DNA of 64,000 nucleotides from Pontibacter sp. Tf4 (GTDB taxonomy: Bacteria; Bacteroidota; Bacteroidia; Cytophagales; Hymenobacteraceae). The DNA lies in NCBI RefSeq assembly GCF_014212495.1, contig NZ_JACKZC010000005.1:62001-126000 (forward strand), read 5' to 3'. The position numbers were made by a program, and so were the translations under genes. A model generated the notes under the pieces. It did no database searches. It worked only from the letters and a program-made list of their open reading frames with translations, and was not told where the DNA came from. Positions 1-8,468 of the stretch are shown in pieces. How positions within the stretch are numbered: position 1 is the first letter of the stretch; each line of letters opens with the position of its first letter.

Positions 1-266
1 ATGTCGGTGCGGCGTTTTATGTAGCGCAGGCGTTTGCTCACGGCGGCCACAGGCTCATAGCGGCTGTCGGTAACGGGGCTTAATATGATTTTCTTAGCGC
101 CAGAAATCAGTTTCTCAACTATAGAAAATGCCGGCTGACCAACTATAAAATCCAGCGATTCTACATCCAGGTGCAACTCCTTTTGCAGGCGCAGCAACAG
201 CAAAGCCTTGTTGCCGGAGCTTAGGTTCAGGAGCCTGCGTCGGTAGTTCTTCAGGATGTTTTTCAT
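1..266 (-). CDS. N-terminal fragment of an AAA/DUF4011-like helicase-type protein
   Basis: The reverse strand reads open from ATG at 266 to the left edge, giving 88 codons that begin MKNILKNYRRRLLNLSSGNK. The pattern of a basic start, then LLNLSSGNKALLLLRLQ, resembles the N-terminus of large Bacteroidota AAA-domain/DUF4011 helicase-like proteins (family recognition from memory). The ATPase motifs would lie outside the window, so no activity can be confirmed. It is divergent from the hydrolase at 467, with a 200-bp AT-rich gap that should hold both promoters. Coding is well supported; the family assignment is tentative. Confidence 0.6.
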   Translation of the reverse strand, partial: MKNILKNYRRRLLNLSSGNKALLLLRLQKELHLDVESLDFIVGQPAFSIVEKLISGAKKIILSPVTDSRYEPVAAVSKRLRYIKRRTD

Positions 267-366
267 CAAAATAAATACTGTACGGTAAAGGGCAAGTTAG
301 CAGCTTTTGGCTATAGTTGGTAACGCAGGTTTATAGTCCGGAACGCTTTAATTTTAAAAAGAAGTA

Positions 367-374
367 TAGCTTTG
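367..374 (+). promoter_or_regulatory. Putative -7 box TAGCTTTG
   Basis: Exact match to the Bacteroidota -7 consensus TAnnTTTG, 93 bases before the hydrolase start. I see no good -33 TTG at the usual distance, so this is moderate support only. Confidence 0.35.
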
Positions 375-466
375 CAGATATTTTTAAAGCACCAACCCAG
401 TCATACGCAACAAATCATTCTGAATTCAGTTTTAACTAATCTCTTTTTATAGTTACAACCTGCTAC

Positions 467-1561
467 ATGCACACCCTGACTTTGCACAAGTATAAAGTTA
501 CCTATTGCCTGATTGTAATTTTGCTGCTGGCATTTGCAACTGCCTGCAATAAAAAAGACAACAAAAAAATATACCACAAAGGCGACCGCCTGGACCAATA
601 CACTACCACCAAACAATACCCCGGCAAAGTAGCCGACGAAAGCCTTGCCGACTGGAAGAAAAAAATTCCCGAAATACAGAAAGTCTCTATTACCTCCACC
701 ATCGACGGTGAAAAACAGCCCGCCTTATTTTACGATTCCGGATCTTCTGAAAAAAAACCTTTACTGGTAGTGCTGCATAGCTGGAGCAGCGAGTATCTGC
801 AGGTAGTGAGCATACCGTATGCCCTCTGGGCCAAACTGAACGACTGGGTTTTTATACAACCAAACTACCGCGGTGCTTTTAAAAAACCAGAAGCCATGGC
901 ATCTGACGTGGCTATACAGGATATTATAGATGCCGTGAATTTTTCGAAAGGAAGCGCCAACATCGACCCATCCAGAATTTACATAGTTGGCTCGTCAGGT
1001 GGGGCCATGACGGCGCTGGTTACAGCCGGAAAACACCCGGACATCTGGGCTGGTGTGGTAGCCTGGGTCCCGGTTTTCAATTTGGTTGACTGGTATAAAT
1101 TCAGCCAGAACTACCCGCACCGCGACTATAACCGCCACATCGTTACGGCCTGTGGTGGCGAACCTATTCCCGGCACCGCAGCCGCCACTGAGTGCCTGCG
1201 CCGCAGCCCGAGCTCTTACCTGCAAAATGCCAAAGGCATACCAGTGTTTTTAGCTCACGGAACGATAGATGTACTCGTACCACCAGACCATTCGGTGCGT
1301 GCCTTTAACATGCTGGTAGATTCTGCAGACCAAATACCGCAATGGCAGATGGATTCGCTGGTGATAAACAAGGAAGTACCGAAAGAAATGGTGAGCGATG
1401 GCCCCAGCAAGTATTTCGGTCCGAAAGACCCCAAGGTACTCTACACCAAACACTCGGGCGTGGTAGACTTGGTACTATACTATGGCGTGCACGATATGGC
1501 GTATAACCCCAGCCTTCTGTGGCTGAGCGAACAGCAGAAAAAGCCTGCACCAGTACAATAA
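467..1561 (+). CDS. Lipoprotein alpha/beta-hydrolase (prolyl-oligopeptidase-like)
   Basis: A 364-aa secreted esterase or peptidase of the alpha/beta-hydrolase fold. Residues 13-27 form a hydrophobic signal ending in a lipobox (AFATAC) with Cys27 as the lipid anchor, so it is probably attached to the cell envelope. The nucleophile elbow GSSGG gives Ser177; Asp268 (HGTIDVL) and His342 (YGVHDMAY) complete a plausible catalytic triad in the right order. The core resembles peptidase family S9 C-terminal domains, but there is no beta-propeller, so the substrate cannot be predicted. Its end overlaps the next gene (Nudix) if that uses the GTG at 1519, suggesting joint transcription. Confidence 0.85.
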   Translation: MHTLTLHKYKVTYCLIVILLLAFATACNKKDNKKIYHKGDRLDQYTTTKQYPGKVADESLADWKKKIPEIQKVSITSTIDGEKQPALFYDSGSSEKKPLLVVLHSWSSEYLQVVSIPYALWAKLNDWVFIQPNYRGAFKKPEAMASDVAIQDIIDAVNFSKGSANIDPSRIYIVGSSGGAMTALVTAGKHPDIWAGVVAWVPVFNLVDWYKFSQNYPHRDYNRHIVTACGGEPIPGTAAATECLRRSPSSYLQNAKGIPVFLAHGTIDVLVPPDHSVRAFNMLVDSADQIPQWQMDSLVINKEVPKEMVSDGPSKYFGPKDPKVLYTKHSGVVDLVLYYGVHDMAYNPSLLWLSEQQKKPAPVQ

Positions 1562-2037
1562 ACTATTTTGCCTTGGAAGATAAACCTGAAAGCAAACCCA
1601 AACTGCCTGTAGTAGACCAGGTCTCGGCTGGTGGTGTGGCTTTTCGTAGGACAGGTGCAACTATAGAAGTAGCGTTGATTTCGGTTGGCAAGGATAACCG
1701 CTGGCAATTACCCAAAGGCATTGTAGACCCCGGCGAAACACCCGAAGTAACTGCAGTGCGCGAAGTACGGGAAGAAGCCGGCCTGCGAGCAGAACTGCTG
1801 GAACAACTCGAGAAAATTGAATACTGGTATGTCGGCAACAAAGGCAGCCAGCGCGTGCGCTTTCATAAGTTCGTATACTTTTACCTGTTCCGCTATAGTT
1901 CCGGCAATATACAGGATCACGACTGGGAGGTGAACGAAGCCCGCTGGGTAGAAATAAACCAGGCCCAACAACTGCTCGCCTTTAACTCTGAAAAACAGGT
2001 AGTAGCCAAAGCCGCTGAAAAGATCGCGCAACTATAG
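1519..2037 (+). CDS. Nudix hydrolase
   Basis: Contains a complete Nudix box (G-x5-E-x7-REVREEAGL) around residues 67-89, with the metal-binding REVREE glutamates intact. Nudix enzymes cleave nucleoside diphosphates linked to another group; the substrate cannot be read from the motif. The start is uncertain: there is no ATG before the domain. GTG at 1519 overlaps the upstream gene by 43 bases and TTG at 1573 would avoid the overlap; the conserved domain begins near residue 34 (VSAGGVAF) either way. The stop codon is the TAG inside an AACTATAGTT palindrome. Confidence 0.88.
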   Translation: MAERTAEKACTSTINYFALEDKPESKPKLPVVDQVSAGGVAFRRTGATIEVALISVGKDNRWQLPKGIVDPGETPEVTAVREVREEAGLRAELLEQLEKIEYWYVGNKGSQRVRFHKFVYFYLFRYSSGNIQDHDWEVNEARWVEINQAQQLLAFNSEKQVVAKAAEKIAQL

Positions 2038-2128
2038 TTTTTCCCTTGTCTCCTGCGCTAACTATAGCCAAAAACCAAAAGCCTTTCCCGCTCTGGAAAC
2101 AATTAGCTAATTTGCTCTGAAATCAACT

Positions 2129-2701
2129 ATGCTTTACCTAACCCTTTTCATGAGCCGATTCATCACCTTTCTATTAGCTATAGCCATGCTTGCCGGATGC
2201 GGAACTTCCAAAACGCCGGTGCAATCATCTGCTAAAACTTTTCAGAGTTTACTGGCTGCACACTGCGGCAAATCTTTCGCGGGTACAACTGTATTTCCTT
2301 CGGATGGCACCGATCCTTTTGCTGGGAAGGCGCTTGTAATGCACGTGCAAACCTGTACCGACACCGAAATCCGCATTCCGTTTACTGTGGGCGAAGACCG
2401 CTCGCGCACCTGGGTGCTGACAACTGTACCCGAAGGCCTGCAACTTAAACACGATCATCGTCACGAAGATGGCACACCAGATGAGGTTACCATGTATGGT
2501 GGTATTTCACTCCAGGCTCCTGGTGCTTTGGAACAACGCTTTCCTGCTGATGCTTATACCGCCCAGTTATTACCTGCCGCCGCTACTAACGAATGGACCA
2601 TGGCCATCAGCCCCGACGGAAAAACATTCAGCTATATTTTAAAGCGCGATGGCAAAATGCGTTACCAGGCAGACTTCGACCTGACCAAACCTCTTAACTA
2701 A
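2129..2701 (+). CDS. Lipoprotein of unknown function
   Basis: A 190-aa protein with a signal peptide ending in the lipobox MLAGC (Cys24). I do not recognise the family. The mature part has no visible motif; it is rich in short polar stretches and reads like a single small beta-rich domain. Two starts are possible: ATG 2129 or ATG 2150 (MSRFITFLLA), the latter giving a more typical signal peptide. It stands alone, 91 bases after the Nudix gene. Confidence 0.75.
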   Translation: MLYLTLFMSRFITFLLAIAMLAGCGTSKTPVQSSAKTFQSLLAAHCGKSFAGTTVFPSDGTDPFAGKALVMHVQTCTDTEIRIPFTVGEDRSRTWVLTTVPEGLQLKHDHRHEDGTPDEVTMYGGISLQAPGALEQRFPADAYTAQLLPAAATNEWTMAISPDGKTFSYILKRDGKMRYQADFDLTKPLN

Positions 2702-2894
2702 CTATAGCTTCAGCTTCGGAAAAAAATATTTTAAAAATAATTTCAGATGCCTTTTCTAGTATCGAATGTTCGATCAACTATAAAAAATGGCCTGTGCAGC
2801 TATTAAAAGGAATGTTTATGCCTGGATATTGTTAGGAACTGAGCAGCCTGAAAAAAATATTTTAAAATTTTTTCAAAAAAAGTATTTCTTCATT

Positions 2895-2922
2895 TTGTCT
2901 TCATCTTGACATTATAGTTTTG
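2895..2922 (+). promoter_or_regulatory. Bacteroidota-type promoter of the Ala/Lys-rich protein
   Basis: TTG (2895-2897), a 17-base spacer, then TAGTTTTG (2915-2922), which matches TAnnTTTG. The start codon follows 33 bases later. This is one of the best promoter matches in the window, and the -7 box overlaps a TATAGTT fragment of the window's abundant palindrome. Confidence 0.6.
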
Positions 2923-2954
2923 ACACATAATCTTATTAAAACGACAAAACGAAA

Positions 2955-3872
2955 ATGAAAAAACTAACTCTAGTAGCTATAGCTGTTCTAAGTGCAGCAA
3001 CTACATTCGCCCAGACCTCTTCAACTGATGTTAAATCAACTACAAAAGCTAACGGTAAAGTAAAAGCCGATACGCATGGCGCTGCCGTAAGCGGTACAGC
3101 AACTTCAGTAACCTCTGCCGAATCAACTACAAAGGGTGCGTTGGTAAGTGAAGTGGCCACAAAAGCTGATGCAACTGCCAAAGCCGAAGCAAAAGCTCAG
3201 GCCAAAGCAAAAAAAGACCTGAAGAAAGCGGAGCGCGAAGCCAGAAAAGAAGCCAAGAAAAACAAGGCTGAACTAAAAGCCAAAGGTGAGTCGACTATAG
3301 AAACTACAGTAGAGACCGGCGCTGAAGCTAAAACAAAAGCAGAGAACCACGGCCAGCAGGTAGCACAGTTTGCACAAACTGTTACCTCAGAAGGAAGAGC
3401 AAAAGGCGAAGCCATCAGCGAGGTAGCTGCCGCCAACGCAAAAGCAACCACTGAAACGTCGGTAGATGCTGCCGTTGAAACTGAAGCTAACGTGGCTACC
3501 ACTATAGATGCCCAGACCGAGCAAGGCGACAAAAAAGCGAAGCAGACAAAAGAGAAAGCTGCCAAAGAAGTAAAAACGCAGAAAGATACGCACGGCAAAA
3601 CAGTTTCTGAAACAGCCAAAGGTGTAGATGCTACTGTAACTACTACAGGCCAGGCGGTAAAAGAAGTAGCCACTGCTAAGCGCCAGAACAAGCCAACTAA
3701 AGTAGAAGCTGCAGCCGGTGCTGATGTTCAAAGTGCTGCGCGTGTAACAGCTGGTCGTCCGGCAAGCGCTGGCCGCCCGGTAAGAGTGCTTAAAAAAGGT
3801 GGCGTTGCTGCCCCTGTAAAAGTAAATACCGGTGCTAAAGTTGGTGTTGGTGTTAAAGTAGGTAAAAACTAA
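2955..3872 (+). CDS. Secreted Ala/Lys/Thr-rich repetitive protein
   Basis: A 305-aa protein with a clean signal peptide (MKKLTLVAIAVLSAATTFAQ) and then almost only Ala, Lys, Glu, Thr, Val, Gly and Ser. Residues about 75-115 are a highly charged Lys/Glu/Ala segment likely to be a long helix or coiled coil. Three imperfect repeats begin DTHGAAVS, NHGQQVAQ and DTHGKTVS, each followed by a Thr/Val/Ala-rich stretch ending near EVA. The C-terminus is basic and Gly/Val-rich. I do not recognise a family; composition recalls LEA-like or apolipoprotein-like helical proteins, but that is only a resemblance. It has its own strong promoter and terminator, suggesting a well-expressed single-gene unit. Confidence 0.8.
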   Translation: MKKLTLVAIAVLSAATTFAQTSSTDVKSTTKANGKVKADTHGAAVSGTATSVTSAESTTKGALVSEVATKADATAKAEAKAQAKAKKDLKKAEREARKEAKKNKAELKAKGESTIETTVETGAEAKTKAENHGQQVAQFAQTVTSEGRAKGEAISEVAAANAKATTETSVDAAVETEANVATTIDAQTEQGDKKAKQTKEKAAKEVKTQKDTHGKTVSETAKGVDATVTTTGQAVKEVATAKRQNKPTKVEAAAGADVQSAARVTAGRPASAGRPVRVLKKGGVAAPVKVNTGAKVGVGVKVGKN

Positions 3873-3890
3873 GAAAAACAGATCTCAGAG

Positions 3891-3923
3891 CAGGGCTTCC
3901 GGTAATGCCGGGAGTCCTGTTTT
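3891..3923 (+). terminator. Intrinsic terminator
   Basis: A 12-bp stem (CAGGGCTTCCGG with CCGGGAGTCCTG, two G-U pairs), a 5-base loop, then TTTT. It ends the transcript of the Ala/Lys-rich gene. Confidence 0.8.
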
Positions 3924-3936
3924 ATATAGTAAACTC

Positions 3937-4794
3937 ATGAAAAACCAACTATACTTGTGGATAATGCTGGCGTGGGCGCTTGTTGGTTCTGCTCATGCCC
4001 AAACAACAGAAGATTCTGTTACCCGCAAAGCATCCTGGAACGTGGCCCTGGAAGTTGCCAACAACTCCTCTTTTTACGGTCGCAACACGGCTACCCAATA
4101 CCCTTATGCAGCTGCTACCTTAACTTATGCGCACGCCTCCGGTTTCTGGGCATCGGCAACAAGCTACCAGCTTTTTAATACCAAGGATTATATTGACGAG
4201 ACCGACCTTTCGGTGGGCTATAGTTTTGCTATCAGCAAGCGCATGGCTGGTAACCTGAGCTATTCGCGCTTTTTCTTCAGCGAGAACGCGCCCATGGTAA
4301 AGTCCGTCACCGAAAATGCCGCATCGCTTAACACTACCCTCGACTGGAAATACCTGTATTCGTCGCTTACTACCAGCTACTTTTTCGGGGAGAGCAACGA
4401 CCTGATCGTGCAGTTCGAGAACTCGCGCTACATTGGCCTAAACCCGCTCTGGAATGGTAAAAATCCGGTCGGCCTGGATCCTAAAATCGGAATTACCGGC
4501 GGTACGCAGGAGTTTTCGGAAACCTACACCGTAGAGCGAAAAAAAGAACTAGGCGACTGGTTTGAAGATGTGCTCACACCCGGCAAAGGCAACAACCCCA
4601 AAACAACCACTACTACCACCACCAAGCATAAATTCCAGGTGCTGAGCTACGATTTTTATGTGCCGCTTGTGGTAATGCTGGGTAACTTTGAGCTGGAGCC
4701 GACTTACCGCTATTCTATCCCGGTTAATAAACTGGAAGGCGATGAATCGAAGGCGCAATCTTTTTATTCTGTAAAAGCTAGCTTTACATTCTAA
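3937..4794 (+). CDS. Outer-membrane beta-barrel protein
   Basis: A 285-aa protein with a signal peptide cleaved after ...GSAHAQ, many alternating amphipathic segments rich in Tyr/Ser/Phe, and a C-terminal strand ending in Phe (SVKASFTF), as is usual for outer-membrane barrels. A low-complexity Lys/Thr loop (PKTTTTTTTKHK) lies near residue 225 and is probably exposed. I cannot assign a ligand. The stop is only 10 bases before the response regulator, so the barrel and the two-component system very likely form one operon; it may be the regulated target or part of the signal path. Confidence 0.8.
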   Translation: MKNQLYLWIMLAWALVGSAHAQTTEDSVTRKASWNVALEVANNSSFYGRNTATQYPYAAATLTYAHASGFWASATSYQLFNTKDYIDETDLSVGYSFAISKRMAGNLSYSRFFFSENAPMVKSVTENAASLNTTLDWKYLYSSLTTSYFFGESNDLIVQFENSRYIGLNPLWNGKNPVGLDPKIGITGGTQEFSETYTVERKKELGDWFEDVLTPGKGNNPKTTTTTTTKHKFQVLSYDFYVPLVVMLGNFELEPTYRYSIPVNKLEGDESKAQSFYSVKASFTF

Positions 4795-4804
4795 ACTATA
4801 AACT

Positions 4805-5479
4805 ATGCACGTACTGGTTGTAGAAGATGAAGCCGGCCTGGCTGCCGAATTAATGCATTTCCTGAAGCAGGAGCACTACAAATGCGACTGGGCCTGCAAC
4901 GGCGAAGATGCCTCGGAGCGCATTGCCGTAAACCGATACGATTTTATATTGCTGGACCTGGGCCTGCCTGACTATGATGGACTGGACCTGTTGCAGGAAG
5001 CCCGCGAAACCGACTACGAACCTGCTGTAATTATACTAACCGCCCGCGGCGAACTGGAAGACCGCGTAAAAGGACTTGGCTTAGGAGCCGATGATTACCT
5101 GGCAAAACCATTCTCACTGTTGGAACTACAGGCACGCATGCAGGCCGTATCGCGCCGTAAGTTTAATGTAAAGTCATCGGTGCATGTGTTTCATGGGTTT
5201 GAGCTGGATAGTACGGCCCGTACTGTAACGTACAACGGTCAGAATATTTCGCTTACCAAAAAGGAGTTCGACCTGCTGCACTACATGCTGCTGCACAAAA
5301 ACCGAATCATGACGCGCCTGCAGCTAACCGAGCACATCTGGGGAAACATCCTGGAAGACGATTACGACTCCAACTACATCGACGTACACATTAAAAACCT
5401 GCGCAAAAAGCTCTCAGCCCACGCCCCAACCGACTGGATTGAAACTGTTCGTGGTGTTGGCTACCGGCTAACCTTATAG
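4805..5479 (+). CDS. OmpR/PhoB-family response regulator
   Basis: A 224-aa regulator with an N-terminal receiver domain (acid pair Glu7/Asp8, phosphoacceptor Asp51 in LLDLGLP, switch Thr79, Lys101 in AKPFS) and a C-terminal winged-helix DNA-binding domain (about 130-223, ending ETVRGVGYRL). It is followed one base later by its histidine kinase, so the pair is co-translated. The gene upstream encodes an outer-membrane barrel, hinting at envelope control. The target genes are unknown. Confidence 0.95.
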   Translation: MHVLVVEDEAGLAAELMHFLKQEHYKCDWACNGEDASERIAVNRYDFILLDLGLPDYDGLDLLQEARETDYEPAVIILTARGELEDRVKGLGLGADDYLAKPFSLLELQARMQAVSRRKFNVKSSVHVFHGFELDSTARTVTYNGQNISLTKKEFDLLHYMLLHKNRIMTRLQLTEHIWGNILEDDYDSNYIDVHIKNLRKKLSAHAPTDWIETVRGVGYRLTL

Positions 5480-5480
5480 T

Positions 5481-6797
5481 ATGCGGCTGCAATCCAAACT
5501 CACCCTTTTCAGTGCTGTTTCTAAAATAGTGGTGGTATTGCTGTTAATAGCAGTGCTTCCGCCGCTAATTAACCGTGTGGCACTTGTAAATACCGACAAA
5601 CGCCTGAACGAGAAAAAAGACAGTGTGCTGGAGATCATCAGCAACCAAGGCATCGAAAACTTTATAGCCGAAGGCAGCGAAGGTGCTTATGGTAGCTATA
5701 ACCTGCTGAAAGAAGAGTTTATTTCGATAGAGCAGATACCCGAACCTATAGTTGTGGATACGGTGGAGAACTCGCTGCGCAAAGTAGAGAACGAGATCGT
5801 AGAGTACCGCGTGCTCAGCCTTACTTTTGAGGTGGATGGAAATTATTACCTCCTCGAGATAGGCCGAAGTATAGATACGATCCAGGAAAGCATAAACACC
5901 ATGCAGCAGTACGCGCTGTACTTTTTGGCTGCCGTTATTCTGATCACCGTTTTCATCGACCTGGCCTTCAACAAAATTCTGCTGCAGCCGCTTATCGTTA
6001 TAGTTCGGCGCCTGAAAAAGATAGGCCACCCCAGCACGTTTACGCCTAAAACGATAAATACCACCACATCTGATTTCCTGTATCTCAACAACGCCATTAA
6101 CGACATGATGGGCCAGGTACAGGACGCTTTTCAGAAAGAGAAAGAGTTTATCGGCAACGTATCGCACGAGTTGCTTACACCAATCTCTATCCTGCAGAAT
6201 CGGATGGAGAACCTGCTTACCGACCCCGAAATGCCCGAGCACTTGCTCGTAAAATTAGTGGATAACCAGAAAACGCTTCACCGGTTAAAAAACATCATAC
6301 AGGCCCTGTTGCTCATATCCCGCATCGAAAATGAGCAGTATCTGAAGAATGAAGAAGTAAGCATAACGGCGCTAGCTAATGAAGTAGCCGAAGAAATTGC
6401 AGACCGCGCCGAAGCCAAAGGAATAAAGCTAAACCTGAACCTGGAAGACGACTGGACGCTGCCACAAGCCAATTATTCGCTGCTGTTTACGATGCTGTTT
6501 AACGTGGTGAGCAATGCCATAAAATACAACAAGCCCGGCGGAAGCATAACGATAAGCGGCACGCCCAAAGGCAAAGGCTACGAACTATGCGTAACCGACA
6601 CCGGCGTTGGCATCCCGCAGGAACATTTGCCACACATCTTCAATCGCTTTAAACGCCTGCAAGGCCCCGACAACGAAAGCCACGGCCTAGGCTTACCGAT
6701 CGTACAAACAGTTGCGCGCTTCCATAAAGTAAAACTAACGGTAGATTCTACGGTGGATGTGGGTACTACTTTCTGTTTCAGGTTTGGGAAGGTATAA
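5481..6797 (+). CDS. Sensor histidine kinase
   Basis: A 438-aa kinase with transmembrane segments near 13-33 and 144-164 enclosing a sensor domain of about 110 residues. The HisKA box (GNVSHELLTP) puts the phosphorylated histidine at His229. The HATPase domain shows the N box (NVVSNAIKYN), the G1 box (DTGVGIP) and the G2 region (HGLGLPI). No HAMP signature stands out between the second membrane segment and the H box. Partner of the response regulator ending one base upstream. Confidence 0.95.
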   Translation: MRLQSKLTLFSAVSKIVVVLLLIAVLPPLINRVALVNTDKRLNEKKDSVLEIISNQGIENFIAEGSEGAYGSYNLLKEEFISIEQIPEPIVVDTVENSLRKVENEIVEYRVLSLTFEVDGNYYLLEIGRSIDTIQESINTMQQYALYFLAAVILITVFIDLAFNKILLQPLIVIVRRLKKIGHPSTFTPKTINTTTSDFLYLNNAINDMMGQVQDAFQKEKEFIGNVSHELLTPISILQNRMENLLTDPEMPEHLLVKLVDNQKTLHRLKNIIQALLLISRIENEQYLKNEEVSITALANEVAEEIADRAEAKGIKLNLNLEDDWTLPQANYSLLFTMLFNVVSNAIKYNKPGGSITISGTPKGKGYELCVTDTGVGIPQEHLPHIFNRFKRLQGPDNESHGLGLPIVQTVARFHKVKLTVDSTVDVGTTFCFRFGKV

Positions 6798-7575
6798 TGT
6801 ATCGTTGAAAGACATATTTTATGATGCTACTATAGTTGCAAGATAACAGTGGACGCAAGTCTCCAGACTCGCTGTTGCCAGGTAAATTTATTAACCCACC
6901 CCTACCCCTCCCGAGAAGGAAGTTTCTGCTGTAGCTATACTTTCAAGTTTGGTTTTATAGTTCCGTTGGTCATCCCCTGCCCCCTTCAAAGGGGGACTTT
7001 TCAGCTACTACCTCTCAACTGTCATTTCGACCAGCGGGAGAAATCTGAATTTGCTATAGTTACAATCCGAGAATAGGACAGGTTCACCTGTCCTATTGAA
7101 ACTACAACCACGATAAAGCCATGCAACTATAGATACTCGATTAACTATAACTATTACTATCGAACTGCTATCAGTCTTTGGGTTGAGCGCCTTGTGAATG
7201 TCTGGTGCCGTCAGGCATTGTGAGGAACGAACAAAAGAGATTCGCGCAGCGCGATGCCCGAAGACGGGGCTTCCCGGCCGTGAGGGCACCAAAGTTAACT
7301 ATACAACGGTAGGTGAGTAGAGCTCCCAGGAATACAGGAAGTTTGAAAGAAAGGCTTGTGTCAAGTTGCAGTTAACTTCAACTATAAGCCGAGATAGATT
7401 TCTCGCTACACTCGAAATGACAAAAGAGAAAATACAGTACATATAAGAACCATCGACAGGCGCTCCGGATAACAATTCTATTCACTCCCATCACACCATT
7501 TAGTAACTATAGTTTTCTGCGTAAGTATACTTTTAAACGTAATTTAGCAGCTACATACCTCAAGCTTATAAAACT
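6798..7575. repeat. Gene-free segment filled with dispersed intergenic repeats
   Basis: No convincing gene. It holds: a short hairpin (AGTCTCCAGACT) at 6857-6868; a degenerate CCCACCCCTACCCCTCC block; a hairpin (CCCCCTTCAAAGGGGG) near 6979-6994; a module GTCATTTCGA...GAGAAATCT at 7021-7046 whose inverted copy lies at 7396-7421; a perfect 11-bp inverted repeat at 7072-7097; a segment bounded by GGTGCC (7203) and GGCACC (7285); and several AACTATAG motifs. ORFs crossing it are translations of repeats. Confidence 0.6.
7072..7097. repeat. Perfect 11-bp inverted repeat
   Basis: AATAGGACAGG, loop TTCA, CCTGTCCTATT. No T-run follows, so it is not an ordinary terminator. It belongs to the same style of modular hairpins seen elsewhere in the window. 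Confidence 0.7.
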
Positions 7576-8415
7576 ATGACCGATAAAACACTCGAGCCAT
7601 CCGAAGAAAAATACCTGCACGGCTACTCTACTGAAGAGCAGCAGCGCCTTTACAAGCAGGCCCGCTTCATGGAGAACAAAATTTATTCTGACATCGATTT
7701 CTCGACAGTAACTAACCTGCTGGAAGTTGGCTGTGGCGTGGGTGCGCAATCAGAAATCCTGCTTCGCCGTTTCCCTAACATCTTCCTGACCGGCATCGAC
7801 TATTCTGATAAGCAGATAGAACAGGCACAAAAGTTTTTATCGTCGGTGCCTTATGCCAAAGACCGTTTTAAATTGATGCAGGAGAATGCGATGGACATGA
7901 GTTTTACATCGCAGGCTGCGTTTGATGGTGCATTTCTGTGCTGGGTGCTCGAACATATTCCGGACCCTGCCAGAGTGCTGTCAGAGGTGCGTCGTGTGCT
8001 GAAACCGGGAAGTCCTATTGTGATTACCGAAGTACTGAACTCGAGCTTTTTTGTGGAGCCTTATTCGCCAAGCGTGCTGCAGTACTGGCTGCGCTTCAAC
8101 GACCTGCAATACGATATGAGTGGTGACCCATTTGTGGGTGGCAAATTAGGTAACCTGCTGCAGTCCGTAGGTTACCAGCGCATCACCACCGAACCTAAAA
8201 CGTTCCATTTAGACAGCCGCAACCCGGCCAAGCGCGCCGAAATGATCGCTTACTGGACGGAACTACTATTAAGCGGTTTGCCTCAGTTACTGGAAGCCGG
8301 CTATGTAGATGCGGAACTGGCCGATAAAGTAAAAGAAGAAATGCACGTCGTAGCCAAGAGCCCGAATGCCGTTTTCTTCTACACCTTTATACAGGCCAAA
8401 GCTTTTACGGCATAA
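7576..8415 (+). CDS. SAM-dependent class I methyltransferase
   Basis: A 279-aa protein with the SAM-binding motif I LLEVGCGVG near residues 49-57, an acidic residue ending strand 2 (TGIDYSD), and the post-motif LCWVLEHIPDP typical of Methyltransf_11/25 enzymes. The C-terminal half probably forms the substrate cap. The substrate is not predictable; the gene is alone between repeat-rich DNA and a strong terminator, so context does not help. Confidence 0.88.
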   Translation: MTDKTLEPSEEKYLHGYSTEEQQRLYKQARFMENKIYSDIDFSTVTNLLEVGCGVGAQSEILLRRFPNIFLTGIDYSDKQIEQAQKFLSSVPYAKDRFKLMQENAMDMSFTSQAAFDGAFLCWVLEHIPDPARVLSEVRRVLKPGSPIVITEVLNSSFFVEPYSPSVLQYWLRFNDLQYDMSGDPFVGGKLGNLLQSVGYQRITTEPKTFHLDSRNPAKRAEMIAYWTELLLSGLPQLLEAGYVDAELADKVKEEMHVVAKSPNAVFFYTFIQAKAFTA

Positions 8416-8459
8416 ATTAAAAGGCTCTGTAACATATAAGTTGCAGAGCCTTTTAATTT
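8414..8459. terminator. Bidirectional terminator
   Basis: A perfect 16-bp stem (left arm 8414-8429, right arm 8444-8459) with A-rich and T-rich ends, lying between convergent genes, so it can stop transcription from both sides. Its left arm starts inside the methyltransferase stop codon. Confidence 0.85.
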
Positions 8460-8468
8460 ATAAGTCGC

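Noticed and set aside
6849-7292. Frames of 75 (plus) and 94 (minus) codons after the kinase gene
   Set aside because: They translate dispersed repeat modules and hairpins; no start context, promoter or domain.
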